A stretch of DNA of 64,000 bases from Amphiduros pacificus (lineage: Eukaryota; Annelida; Polychaeta; Phyllodocida; Hesionidae). Shown piece by piece: positions 10,577 to 23,500 of this stretch (positions are counted from its first letter, which is position 1; each line of letters starts with the position of its first letter). Location: the NCBI GenBank assembly GCA_949316495.1, contig OX439006.1, positions 45,225,918 through 45,289,917 on the forward strand. The letters are read 5' to 3'. The notes beneath the pieces are model-generated. The model saw only the letters and a list, made by a program, of their open reading frames with translations, made no database searches and had not been told where the DNA came from. A program made the translations under genes and the position numbers.

Positions 10577-11065
10577 ATACTTCTCAAATGCATTAAATGG
10601 CCGACCAATGTCAGCCTCTCAGGGACACCGAGCACAATGAACCAATATTCATAGCATGGTATGACAGTCGCAATAACTGTGGAATCCACCATGTCCACCA
10701 GGGGAAACCATGAGTATTCATTCAGTGTTCTTAAGATATATTTGTTGGCTGGTGTTGAAACCCAAATGTCAGTGCTGACCTTAACCATGGTGCCCTTGGT
10801 ATGTTAGCCATCTTCAAATGTTCAGACTCATGCTTGTGTGGCATATCGCTTGTCATGATAGACATCGCTTGAGCATATTTTGTGATTGGTGATCTCTTCT
10901 AGGGAACTATACTTTCTCCCTTAGTGGTCGCTTAGTCCTAACCAGACCCTAGTGACCCTCATGTGCAAGAGTCACCAGGAGTTTGTCTGCATAAACCCAT
11001 ACTACAGCGAGAGCTTCACTGTCTGTTAGTGAAAATCTCTGCTTTGCTCTGGACGTTGCGCACGT
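10577..11065 (-). mobile_element. older Ty3/Gypsy remnant, right part
   Basis: Minus-strand similarity to a Gypsy integrase core (TLNEYSWFPLVDMVDSTV near 10,700) and, further out, to the RNase H and HHCC regions (10,850-11,060). It is broken in several places with internal loss. The younger element inserted in its integrase region. Confidence 0.65.
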
Positions 11066-11700
11066 GCGGGAAAATATTTTACAGTTCACAGTTCACAGTT
11101 CATTTTTCAATTTTTTTTCCGAAAATTTGACTCCATTTCCGAAAATTTGACTACATTTTAATTAAAAAACATATGACGCAATGCTTCAATTCTTATCAAA
11201 TTTTCAGGGATTACTACCAGGGGATATATATATTGCCACAAAAAAATCCCAATGCAAAAAAAATAATTTAAAGGTGAAAAAAAAATTGTTGAAATTGGAC
11301 TTTGAAAAAAAAAAAAACATTATATATTCTACAATTAAAAATAATTATGAGCGCTGTTTCAATGGTGGTGTCCTTTATAGGGATTCATCTATAGGGTCCC
11401 TAGTATCTTCCAGAATTTTTCACTACTTGAGCAATTTTTTTAAGGGGTTGAATTAGGAGCTCAAACATTACGAAAAATGAAAAAAATCTGTTTTTTTGCA
11501 CAACGATTTTTTTATATGAGGGTCATTTCAATGTTGTTTTCCTTTTTAGGGAACCATCTATAGGGTACCAAGTACCTCCCTGAATTTTTCACTAATTGAG
11601 CAATTCTTTTAAGGGGTTGAATTAGGAGGTCAAACTTGTAAAAATATGAAAAATTCTCATAATTTTAATCGCTGGGAATGAAGAACCTGTAAAATATTGT
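11066..11700. other. AT-rich spacer with a diverged internal duplication
   Basis: No gene seen. Two related stretches of about 170 bp occur (11,345-11,460 and 11,515-11,635), sharing ttttcacta, gagcaattttttta and aaggggttgaattagga. This suggests an old local duplication or two copies of an unnamed repeat. Confidence 0.45.
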
Positions 11701-11703
11701 ATA

Positions 11704-12516
11704 CCGTATTTACTCAAATATAGGACGAGGTCTTCGGACCTAATCCTTTAGTTAAAGAGTGCTATAATCAATAATGATTAAAGCAATACAATTAATATCT
11801 TTGTCTTATAATACACAAAGAAAGATTTTACCAAGCGTTAGCAATAGTCCGCCTCCATTTAATAAGTGTATATTATGCAAATCGCTGAAAATGTTAGTTA
11901 AATACTGCTTAAATATGCATACGCAACACAAGGTTGCCATTTTGAGAAGCATAAGTGAAGGGGATAAGCTCTAATTTTTGGTGCAAAAACGATCGGAGTG
12001 CCACCACAGTATTTTAACTCACATTAATATATTGTGCAATGATTGTGCAATGATGGATCCCTGATGGATGATTTTGTCCTGTTCTCGACCTGCAAAGCGT
12101 CATTTGTAATAATATTGGGTAAATACTTTTATTTCTCATTTAGATGCAATTAAAATCGATATGCTTTGTCCGATATCACTTATTTCGAAAATATGAAAGT
12201 CCGTAATGAAAATGCTTTGTTTTGATGCTATGGTCAAGGATGTGGAGAAATTTGTAGGGTTTGTAGTCTGTTTTCAACCTGTGAAGCGTAATTTGTGAAA
12301 ATATTGGTTGAATAATTGCATAAATCTGTAGTGGCAGATTATCCATTATCGTTTCACGGACATCGTATTTACGTTTCACTTTTAAAATGGCCGCCAAACT
12401 TGAATGGTAACAGTGCCAATGTCTCGAGAAAAACCAACTCATCTTATAATCAAAATTGGCCTTTTCAAGCAAAATCACATCAATCTGGGGGTCGTCTTAT
12501 ATTTGAGTAAATACGG
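11704..12516. mobile_element. non-autonomous DNA transposon with long terminal inverted repeats
   Basis: Ends are inverted copies starting CCGTATTTACTCAAATATA, with one mismatch in about 25 bp, flanked by TA on both sides (11702-11703 and 12517-12518), as expected for TA-targeting DNA transposons. The 813-bp interior has no transposase. It contains a diverged direct repeat (acctgcaaagcgtcatttgt near 12,089 and acctgtgaagcgtaatttgt near 12,277). The superfamily is not settled; Tc1/mariner-like is one option because of the TA target. Confidence 0.75.
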
Positions 12517-12796
12517 TATGTATAAATTGGATAAGAATAATTATCATGATTGTGTTTCTGTAAAGATATGTTTACTTTTGTTTATGGAATGACAGATGTG
12601 TTGATTCACATTGAAGCCCTGTCTTTAAACATTATCTTCATTTATCACAGAACACCCTTGCCTTTAATATGTGGAGTGAAATATAAGTGAAATAAGTTTG
12701 GACAGATGGTGTTAGATACCAAAGCTTAGTGGACTGCAATGTTTACACAGAGAGTGACAGTGCTGGTTGCTGATCGGATTACCAGCGTGCACCTTA

Positions 12797-13185
12797 GGGG
12801 CGATCCATTTGATTTTTGTGGGGTGGGGTGGGACAGCAGTACTGGATGAATAATTTTTTTTTCTTTGGTAGGGTGGGTGAATAATTTTTTTTTCTGGTGT
12901 GGGGTGGGTGAATAATTTTTTTTTCTGGTGTGGGGTGGGTGAATAATTTTTTTTTCTTGTTGCTTCCCCAGACTCTGATCCTTCATTTCAAGCAATCCAT
13001 ATAGAAGATAGAAAAACTGGAAGGAGGTGGATGAATAATTTTTTTTTCTTTGGTAGGGTGGATGAATAAAATTTTTTTCTTTGGTAGGGTGAATGAATAA
13101 ATTTTTTTTCTGGGATGGGGTGGGTGAATAAATTTTTTTTCCAAAATCTCCCACCCCACCCCACAAAAATCAAATGGATCGCCCC
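12797..13185. mobile_element. MITE with 37-bp perfect inverted repeats
   Basis: The first 37 bp (starting GGGGCGATCCATTTGATTTT) are the exact reverse complement of the last 37 bp, and the element is flanked by TTA at 12794-12796 and 13186-13188. A 3-bp TTA duplication fits PIF/Harbinger-type elements. The 389-bp interior is made of 30-35 bp repeats (ggtgggtgaataattttttt and variants), three on the left and four on the right of a central unique 60 bp. No coding capacity. It lies at the edge of the gene fragment at 13,190-13,505. Confidence 0.85.
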
Positions 13186-13189
13186 TTAC

Positions 13190-13505
13190 TGCATGTACCC
13201 CATGTTGTATGTTCAAGAAATCAAAAGATAAATTCACCTGTGCTTTGATAACGCAGCATGATCCTGTTCTGTGGATCAGGATGTTTCTGACATGTCCAGC
13301 TGTGAATACCTTGTAAGCATCTAATGACTTGTATGATTTCAATGCCAGACTGGCCAGAGTAAGGCGATGAATTGTCAGCTGAATTGGTGATGAGATAATT
13401 GACAATATCTGAGTTCATGATGTCAGGTAAAGAAGCAGAATTGAAACGTGATATATCACCAGAGACATTCAATACAGAGATTGGAAACAAGCCGAAGTTC
13501 TGCAT
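13190..13505 (-). pseudogene. fragment of a multicopy YqaJ/SWIM-associated-type gene
   Basis: The minus strand encodes SDIVNYLITNSADNSSPY and then, in another frame, LKSYKSLDAYKVFTAGHV followed by RNILIH. The second motif resembles the YKSLEAYNFFVSGWV motif found in multicopy mollusc and cnidarian proteins that also carry SWIM and YqaJ domains (from memory, not searched). The frame change inside the conserved stretch and the loss of downstream domains mark it as broken. The MITE at 12797-13185 lies immediately downstream. A diverged inverted partial copy (tgtttccaatctctg and about 40 bp more) lies at 13,798-13,850 on the plus strand. Confidence 0.45.
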
Positions 13506-13519
13506 TATTGCTCAGGCGA

Positions 13520-16200
13520 ACCGATCTCGTGGCGGCGCCACCGTCGCCACGGTAAATACTACATATTGCCTTATAGCAAGGACCTAGATCCGGATTCACA
13601 CGCACGTGAACAAATATGTCTTTTTTGCAAGAAATTTTGACAAGAATTACTTACTTATCACATATCTATGTTAATCGTACATTAATGAAATCAAGAATGG
13701 AAAAATTTGTGTGATGAATGCAAAACTATCGCTGATCTGCAACTGTTGCATGTTTGAGTTGGATGGTGCACCGCGCTGACACCTGGTGGCAGACCTGCTG
13801 TTTCCAATCTCTGTTTTAATATCTCTGATATCACTAAATCTCAATTTAGGAATGTTTTATGGATCGAGACCACCCACAAGTCTCTTTTGGCAGTATCTGT
13901 GCGGCTGGTCAAGAGATATAGCAGTTGGATTAATCAAAATCTTTGGGTTGTCATCTTGGAAAAAGTATTCCCAGTCCTCATTCATACCGTCCATGTTGTT
14001 TGCCCTCCAACATGGATAGCAAAAGTCATGTTATTATTTAACGTCAATACACAACCTCTATACTATAGACACATGGCTGTGATCAAACCTTTTCTTATCA
14101 TTTGGTAGGGAGGTCGAAACAATAGTTCACAGGATTCTGAGTGTTGCCTTTTTACTGAACATGGTCCATGTTTACATCATTGTCACTTCATCAGAAATTG
14201 TCAGAAAAATATTTTCTTTTGGAATTTGAATATCAGTATATAGGAGAACACATATATTTCAACATATTAAGAAAATTGTTAAAATAAATGCCAACAAAAC
14301 GGCAATAAAAATTAACCGCACTGCGATTTGGAAAAGCCATTTTCAATGTGTCACCTTTGTCAAAATCTGAGCCAATTGACAACCCAACTTCAACAGCTGA
14401 TAACTTTTGTAATTTTAAATATTTCCTTCTCAAATTTGCACATAATACCATTTCAGCTATACAGGTTATGATTCTATACTTTATATTACATTTGGATGAA
14501 TGTTTCTATGTGGAAAAAAAACTTTCAAAGTTTGCTTGTTTTCGGCCATTATAAAAACAAGGAATTTTATGGAATTATTTGGTTACATCTTCCAAACTGT
14601 GCAGAATTTAATTGACTACAACCCTGACTACTTTTTTCTGCAAAATATACCAAGCATAAGAGTGCAGAGTCAATTTTGATACACAGAGGTCATGGAAAAA
14701 ACGTCCATTTTGTGAAACCCAACTCCCATTGCCCACTTACTATGCTATTTTGCTCCACTCTTCTCACTTCCAACATCATTTTTTCAAAGAAATTTTGTAT
14801 ATCCTGTTTGGTTACAGATCTAAACATGATCTTAAATGTCTTATCTTCAAATGTTATCCATGTTTGAAAAGATAAATTTAGCCATTGAGGTGCACAACAT
14901 CATTGTTTGGTAATTTGGGAAAGTGGTCCGTATGCCAACTTTCACCACAAGGTGACACTGTCAAAATGTGAAAAATTCCCTTCATGTTTTTGCTATTCCA
15001 TCATGAATTAGGGTCAAAGCAAGCTATTTATAATTTATATTTTATGTTTGAATCACAAAATTATCCTTAAAAATAAGTTAAATACATTATTTATTTTGAA
15101 ATTCCTGCCATAACAAATTTAAATATCAATAGGTTTATTTTGTAGCAGAACCATAACTAAAGTGGTCTGTATGACAACTTTTGTCACCAGGTGGCACTGT
15201 TAATATTGAGATTAGATATATTATTTAATATTGATTTTACTTATGTTTACAGGGTAAAAAGGGCTAATTAAAAATATTAAGAGTAATCATAATACTTAAT
15301 AGATTAGCCAAGCTCTCAAAACCAGAGTTTTATATGATTTTTGGCTCATATAATAATTTGGGGGGCACCAGCCAATATTTGATTTTCATAATATTTCATG
15401 ACTTTCACACACAATTCTATACTTAACAGTTTTAATAATAAATAAATTCCTTTATTATTTTGATCAGGATACAGAGATTTCCCAACACTTTAAAATGAGC
15501 CCAACAATTTCAGCTTGTGCCTTGTAGTTATAATTTTTTCGCATTTTGAATGCGAATGATCGCATCACTGTCAAACTTGTGATGACATCAGAAGTGGTGA
15601 CGTAACCAACATCACCGTATAACTCAATGCAAACTCGGACAATCTGCAGGTTTACTGAATGCGTGAATTTCCCGCTAGTTCTGTAAATATTGAACGGGTA
15701 TCATTTTTACTTCACAGGCCTTTAAAGTAGACGGTCTTCCTTTAAAGTAGACGGTCTTCTATCGATGTGAACAGTTTTTACCCAGTTTTGAAAGGTTTTG
15801 TGAAAATCAGGAGTGAAAAACATGAAAATGTCCGGATCAAACTGCCGGTCACTGTAAATGTGGGCACAGGTCCTCTGAAAAAGTTGCTTGTTTCAGAGCA
15901 AAAAAATGCTATAGACCTAACTTTTTTATTTTTTGAGATAGAAAGATAAACTTATTTTTTAGATCATGTTATTCAAAGATCTAGCCAATGGTATTGGTTT
16001 TGTGAAGATCAAAGCAAACTGATTTTTTAACTGACAGCCCTACATTTGGTTTGCAGACAGCTCATGTGACAGACAGCTGCACAAATGAGACACATCAGTG
16101 ACAGACAGAAATGCGGGCAATCTATTTCATTGCTGCAGACATTATGATTAATTATTACTTTAATTTAAGAAAATCATTTAGACAAGACACAGACATCACA
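13520..16200. other. intergenic AT-rich stretch
   Basis: No convincing gene. Two related segments lie at 14,922-14,970 and 15,161-15,210 (gtggtccgtatgccaactt / gtggtctgtatgacaactt, each followed by a ggtgacactgt or ggtggcactgt motif), and a 19-20 bp direct repeat (aagtagacggtcttcc) is at 15,722-15,757. The remainder is unremarkable. Confidence 0.5.
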
Positions 16201-16249
16201 TTCCTACGCGGGAATTTGTATGCAAAGAAGTAATCTCGGGAACAACTTT

Positions 16250-16483
16250 ACAAAGAACTTGCTTTGGCGCCAAATTTGTATCTGGTGAACGTACGTCATG
16301 ATGATGTCATATCCGGTCGACTCTGCCATCCAGACCGCCAAGGCTACCCGTCGCCATGTTGAAAGTTATATTCCATCAGAAATTTCGTGGGAAATAACAT
16401 TTAAAATTACTTAACAAAGTCATCCAAAGCCTCACAGTGGAAGCGACAACCCAATAGAATCAGTTGACGTGAAAATCAAAGAG
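16250..16483 (+). promoter_or_regulatory. candidate promoter and non-coding first exon of the large zinc-finger gene
   Basis: A local rise in CpG and GC (16,260-16,380) with a YY1-like gccatgttg at 16,354, followed by a consensus donor (aaagag|gtatgtgag) at 16484. The coding start lies in an exon that opens only 4 bp before the ATG at 17513, so at least one upstream non-coding exon is required. This is the best placed candidate. Further YY1-like motifs (gccatgttgg, aagatggc) follow at 16,560-16,620. Confidence 0.4.
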
Positions 16484-17512
16484 GTATGTGAGCTAGAATA
16501 ACTATAAAGACGATTTTTGTCTGACAGGACCATCTCCCGGCCACAAAGTGCGAAGTCGGCCATGTTGGTGGTGGGTGAGCCAGGCCGAGAAAACCCAAGA
16601 TGTAAACAGAAAAGATGGCATTTGTGAGCTCATTTGAAGACTATTCTAACGCACATCAGTACATAAACAGTCTTGTGATTTTACATGACACGGGATATAA
16701 GATCATTGATGACATATTTAAGGAATATTTTACAACCAAATGGCATGAATGTCACTAAAATCAAGGTGAACAGCTCACCCATTTTGACTCCATCAGCCAG
16801 CCCAGACCACACTCATTCATGATTGTCTGTCATTCTTAAACAAAGTCTCAGTCTTTAAACTTTATCCATCTTATGTTTACTCATGGCACATATAACATGA
16901 GGGTAATATATTCAACATATTTAGTGTAATTATTGATGTTTGCCTCCATACAAGCTACAACTTTTAGTATGTAATTAGAATAGCTTTTGACAATTATCTT
17001 CTTAACCTTAGACAACTTACTCCTAAAGCTGAGATAGATAAATAAAATTCTATCTGAGAGAAAGGGGCAATCTCATTGCCTTTAAACAAGATCAGATGAA
17101 AACAATTTCACAAAACACTCTTTGTGACAATCTGTTGTTTAAGTTGTTTCAATACCAGAACATAAACCTAAAATCTTCCTTTCCCGGTATTTGAAAAATT
17201 TGTATGAAAGTTAAAAATCAATATTGTCTCCTGAAAGTAATGGGTATAAATTGTCAGGTCAGTTCAGAAAATCACAAGATTTAATGTTTAACATTCCAAA
17301 CATTTATTTGTGCAGTTTTACAATGACATCTAAAAAAAATATGCAATAACATTAAATGTTTATACATTACATTCTAAAGATTAAAACACCTTTCAAAATG
17401 GAAATTTAAAGTGTTCAGTTAACATGCTCACCACTCCCTTACAATATGAATGACTCTTTGTACTTGGTGCACTCCCATCTGGTAATTGATATTGGACTTT
17501 AATCGCAGGGAC

Positions 17513-20500
17513 ATGGAGGGTGAGGGAGAAGATGTGTATCATGTGATCATTGTGGAGACTGAAGGACAGGGAGAGCAATATCAAGAAGGTGAGATCAACA
17601 AAACTACATATTACAATTATATATCTATATAGTCAATATTTTGTTTGTCATGTTATAAAGCAAACACGCCTCTAAAATTCTGAGGATTTTACCCCCAGAT
17701 AACTGGAAATGACAATAGGAATTCTTGTACATTGTTCATTTGTGTTCTACAGTGGTCTCAAAGAAGATTATTTCATCAAGTTAGCCTAATGTATGTAGAT
17801 CACAGAATGCATGTAAATTAGATTCGAAAGTTGTAGGCCCTGTCAATCTCTCTGATCAATGATTAAATTAAGTAGTTTAGTTTGTTTTTTTTGGGCTTTT
17901 TTTCCCAATAACACATGGACAAGCCCCAGTGTTCATAACATGAAGGTGCTGGGCAATAGAAATAAGTCTACCAACTCTATTTCAAACAAGTGTTGATTTT
18001 TAAAAATCAAGCTTGCGTAAGTTTGCAAAATCCCAAGGCAAAAAACCCAACAAAATCTTCTTACTCTACTACGCACTCACAAATCACTTCTCAAACAAAA
18101 GCGACATCTGACGGTGTAATCAGAATTATTGAGCCAAAACATGGCCGCCATGGACCAATAATCGGGGTAGGCTCCATTGACTTACGGCTTAATCACCTTG
18201 AAACCTCGAACATCTAGCCCTAAAGGCAAAACAAACGCGAGCGAAAATGATACCAGCATTTAATCCCTAACGGACGGGATGAATGTCAACATCCACCACC
18301 AGCAATAGACAGGAGGCATGTTAACGTCCCCATTGTTCTGGCTTAATGACGTCATTTTGTAACATTCTCTTGGGCTGCAACTTGTTACAGTTTAATCATG
18401 ATTATGATGTCAGACTGATTGGATCATGAACTTTTGACCCCAGCACTTCATTGAGCATATTGAATAACCATGGTTATAGTTTTTATCAATTTAGTTGACA
18501 GATACACAAGTCCAGAAAAAATTTGGTTCATACTGCCATTCAACAAAATTTAGATTGTCTAGTCTGTTAGGGGTTAATGGCACCCTAACTTTGAAATGCT
18601 GTCATTCTTTATATATTGATCCAACCATGTGGATATAACAGACAAAATTAAAGATATATATGATACTAGATAACCATTCCCGTTTCACTGGCTTAGAATC
18701 AGTCAAACTTTTATTTTTAATTCTAATGCTAACTATTGTGTGACCTTGGCCTCCAGCTCTTAAATTAAGAATTTGCTGTTATTGTGTAAGAAGTGCGTTG
18801 TGGAATGATGTAGCTTGATGTTAAGGGCACAACCAGAAACTTCAAGACTAGAAACAAAATATGACTAGCACTTCTCCCAAATGAAGGCTGTGCTCAACTA
18901 CACTGTTCTTTCTTAAAGGCCACAGGCAGTGTCACAGTTGGTTAGAGTGCAAGCTTATCAGCACTTGTTCCTCTGTGGTGATCCAAAGGTTCAATCACTG
19001 CCCTGGCCATTACGAGTTCGAGTTCATGTTACAATTTATCATATGAGCTGAGGCCTATGCCTAAAGGGTTCACCCATTGTCCTCGTAAATTGTGACTGGA
19101 TGTCATATCAAGGACCTGCAACATGAAATTCACTTAGACAGCACTGTATCTGTTTCAAATATCTCTCATCATAAAATGATTGGAATAATGTTGAAAGTGA
19201 TGTCAAACCAGGAAACCCCCCCCCCCCCCTCAAATTCTTTTTTTTAAATCTATTTAATATACTTTCTCAGGCTTCTTATCAGTTCCATACGAGATATCCA
19301 AACTTGCTGGTAGATAAAGAAAAGTAGCCTGAACTTTATCCCTTGACTATTCAAGCATTTGTATTGCTTCTTAAAATACTTCTGTTGTGTATTTCAGAGG
19401 TGTGTACAACTGAGTACCATGTCGGGGCACAGCAAGTTGTCACCCAGCAACACCAGGTGGTGCAACAGGCAGAGCTGCAGCATGTACAGGCGCAGGATCA
19501 GTACGGACAGCCTCTGCAGATGCTGCAACCTGTGCAGCACGTCCACATGGCACACCAGGTAAGAAACACCCATCCCATACAGCACGTCCACATGGCACAC
19601 CAGGTAAGAAACGCCCATCCCGTACAGCACGTCCACATGGCACACCAGGTAAGAAACACCCATCCCGTACAGCACGTCCACATGGCACACCAGGTAAGAA
19701 ACACCCATCCCGTACAGCACATCCACATGGCACACCAGGTAAGAAACACCAATCCCGTACAACCCATACAGCATGCCCACATGGCACATCAGGTAAGAAA
19801 CACCCATCCCGTACAGCACATCCACATGGCACACCAGGTAAGAAACACCCATCCCGTACAGTACGTCCACATGGCACACCTTTTTCAGCATGTCCACACG
19901 ATTTATTGTATGTTTTTACACTTGCAAATCTTGGAATGTTCCATAAGATTATGTAATATCAGAGACACTGGGGTGGGGTACAAAAAGTACAAAAGCTAGA
20001 TCATTAGGTCAGATATCAAATTTTTAATATGGCAATTGTGGTGCTATATATAGAATTTAATTTGGCTGTAGTCATGTCTACTATAATGTTTGAAGCTACA
20101 GATTATAACAGTACCTTTTGTGACATTTGTCACAAGGTATCTAGTTGGCATAAAGAGTGAGGAAATAAATATAGGCACTCAAAAAAGAATGGCAATGAAA
20201 TGTACACTGCTTCAGAAAAACTTTCTAAGTATTCCCCACAAGATGATTTTTTTCATCTCAATTTATTTCCAACAATTGTGTTTTTTAAGGTTGAGGTGAC
20301 ACAGCAGCAGCAGGCAGTTCAGATGGGCCACGTCAGCCAGCATATGGACCTGGGAGGTGTGGAGCATGTGGTCGTGTCCCAGAGCGGTCAGCAACACTTG
20401 CCCCAGCATCACATGGTGCAACACATACCTCAGCAGCAACCTCAGGTAGGCATCACATGGTACAGCACCTCCCCTAGTAGTAACCTCAGGTAGGCATCAC

Positions 20501-23500
20501 ATGGTACAGCACCTCCCCTAGTAGTAACCTCAAGTAGGCATCACATGGTGCAGCACCTCCCCTAGTAGTAACCTCAGGTAGGCATCACATGGTACAGCAC
20601 CTCCCCTAGTAGTAACCTCAGGTAGGCATCACATGGTACAGCACCTCCCCTGGTAGTAACCTCAGGTAGGCATCACATGGTACAGCACCTCCCCTAGTAG
20701 TAACCTCAGGTAGGCATCACATGGTACAGCACCTACCCTAGTAGTAACCTCGGGCAGGCATCACATGGTACAGCACCTCCCCTAGTAGTAACCTCAGATA
20801 GGCATCACCTGGTACAGCACCTCCCCTAGTAGTAACCTCAGGTAGGCATCACCTGGTAGAGCACCTCCCCTAGTAGTAACCTCAGGTAGGCATCACCTGG
20901 TACAGCACCTCCCCTTGTAGTAACCTCAGGTAGGCATCACATGGTACAGCACCTCCCCTAGTAGAAACCTCAGATAGGCATCACCTGGTACAGCACCTCC
21001 CCTAGTAGTAACCTCAGGCAGGCATCACCTGGTACAGCACCTCCCCTAATAGTAACCTCAGGTAGGCATCACATGGTGCAGCACCTCCCCTAATAATAAC
21101 CTCAGGTAGGCATCACCTGGTACAGCACCTCCCCTAGTAGTAACCTCAGGTAGGCATCACATGGTACAGCACCTCCCCTAGTAGTAACCTCAGGTAGGCA
21201 TCACATGGTGCAGCACCTCCCCTAGTAGTAACCTCAGGTAGGCATCACATGGTACAGCACCTCCCCTAGTAGTAACCTCAGGTAGGCATCACATGGTACA
21301 GCACCTCCCCTAGTAGTAACCTCAGGTAGGCATCACCTGGTACAGCACCTCCCTCAGTAGTAACCTCAGGTAGGCATCATATGGTGCAGCACCTCCCCTA
21401 GTAGTAACCTCAGGCAGGCATCACCTGGTACAGCACCTCCCCTAATAGTAACCTCAGGTAGGCATCACATGGTGCAGCACCTCCCCTAATAATAACCTCA
21501 GGTAGGCATCACCTGGTACAGCACCTCCCCTAATAGTAACCTCAGGTAGGCATCATATGGTGCAGCACCTCCCCTAGTAGTAACCTCAGGTAGGCATCAC
21601 ATGGTACAGCACCTCCCCTAGTAGTAACCTCAGGTAGGCATCACATGGTGCAGCACCTCCCCTAGTAGTAACCTCAGGTAGGCATCACATGGTACAGCAC
21701 CTCCCCTAGTAGTAACCTCAGGTAGGCATCACATGGTACAGCACCTCCCCTAGTAGTAACCTCAGGTAGGCATCACCTGGTACAGCACCTCCCTCAGTAG
21801 TAACCTCAGGTAGGCATCATATGGTGCAGCACCTCCCCTAGTAGTAACCTCAGATAGGCATCACCTGGTACAGCACCTCCCCTAGTAGTAACCTCAGGTA
21901 GGCATCACCTGGTACAGCACCTCCCCTAGTAGTAACCTCAGGTAGGCATCACCTGGTACAGCACCTCCCCTAGTAGTAACCTCAGGCAGGCATCACATGG
22001 TACAGCACCTCCCCTAGTAGTAACCTCAGGTAGGCATCACATGGTACAGCACTTCCCCTAGTAGTAACCACAGGTAGGCATCACATGGTACAGCATCTCC
22101 CCAGTTACTGTTGGCAGCTGCATGTTCATAAATCGCCCTGCCTGTAACATAAACTATTTCTGACTGTAAAAGTAACACTTCCTGTAACATCCCCCAGTAA
22201 CTATCACAGGTAGGAAACCATATGAAACATGATCCTGTTTGAAACCACCTCGCCTGTAATTTCCACCTGTGCGGCCAACATTTACATTGATGCTGTTTTT
22301 TCTTCAGGTGATCCAGCATCTGGAGTTGACTCCTCACCAGCTGGCACACCAGCTAACACAGCTGCACCAACAGTTGCCCCAGCACCCCGAGCAGCTGCAA
22401 CAGACCCACATCATCCAGCAGCACGAGGTAGTTGCCCAGCACCAGATGGCGCCACAACAAGTAGTGATTCAACAGCTTGAGACACATCCTGGACAGGAAC
22501 ACCAACTCCAAGAAGAAGAACAATTAGTGATTGTCAAACGAGGACGGAGACCGAGACCCAAAAACATGCCTCCCCCAGTGAAAGAGAATTATACATGTGA
22601 GATATGTCAGAAGCAATTTGGAACACTGGATCTGATGAATTTACACACAAGGCTGCACAAGTGCCAGGATTGCGGTATAACACTGGAGAAGGTGGAAGAT
22701 TTGATAGAGCACCGGAAGACGCATGGCATATACTGCGTGGTGTGCAGCCAGATGTTCCAGCAGGAGCGCGAGTTAGACTACCACATGAAGCTCTACCATC
22801 CCGGCATATCTGGCCACCAGTGTAACCAGTGCGGCAAGGAATGCTACACGGACAATGCCCTCACCGTACACATGGCGCGGCACAACAAGCGCGAGAGCAT
22901 CAGCTGCAAGGTGTGCGGCAAGCTGTGCAAGACTGAGCAGGGGCTCTTCTCTCACATGAAGCAGCACCCGGGCGTGAAGTACGCCAAGAAGCCATGCGAG
23001 TTGTGCGGAGAGGAGTGCTTCAATCTCCGCGGCCTCTTCGCTCACATGGGGAAGTTCCACAAACAGCCCATCAAGTGCACCATCTGCGGCCAGGTGCTGA
23101 AGTCTGAGCAGGGTTTGTCAGGACACATGAAGTGGCACAAGAAGGAGGAGGAGAGAGGATTAGTCGACACCACCGGAAGTCCACGCGCCATGTTTCAGTT
23201 CCGCAAGACGGCGGCCGAGCGCCAGCAGGTTAGTAACGGAGTGTTCCTGTGCTCTGGATGCGGAGAGGTGCTACCCAGTTCGGAAGCTCTCCAGGAGCAT
23301 GTCAAGATTCACCAGCGCTGCCACCTGTGTAGTAAGATCCTGCCTCGCATCGAGGACCTCCAGAAACACCTCAAGGTGCACAGCACGTGCAGCGTATGCG
23401 AGATGGTGCTGGCGAGTCATGAGCAGCTCATGGAGCACATGCAGAGCCACCCAGAGTGCGTGTGTAACGTGTGCGGCAAGGCCTGCGTCTCCAGGAAGAG

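Noticed and set aside
19394-19897. Long minus-strand open frame (167 aa) with CHVDVLYGMGVSYLV repeats
   Set aside because: It is the antisense of the 45-bp splice-donor minisatellite; a unit divisible by 3 keeps all frames open.
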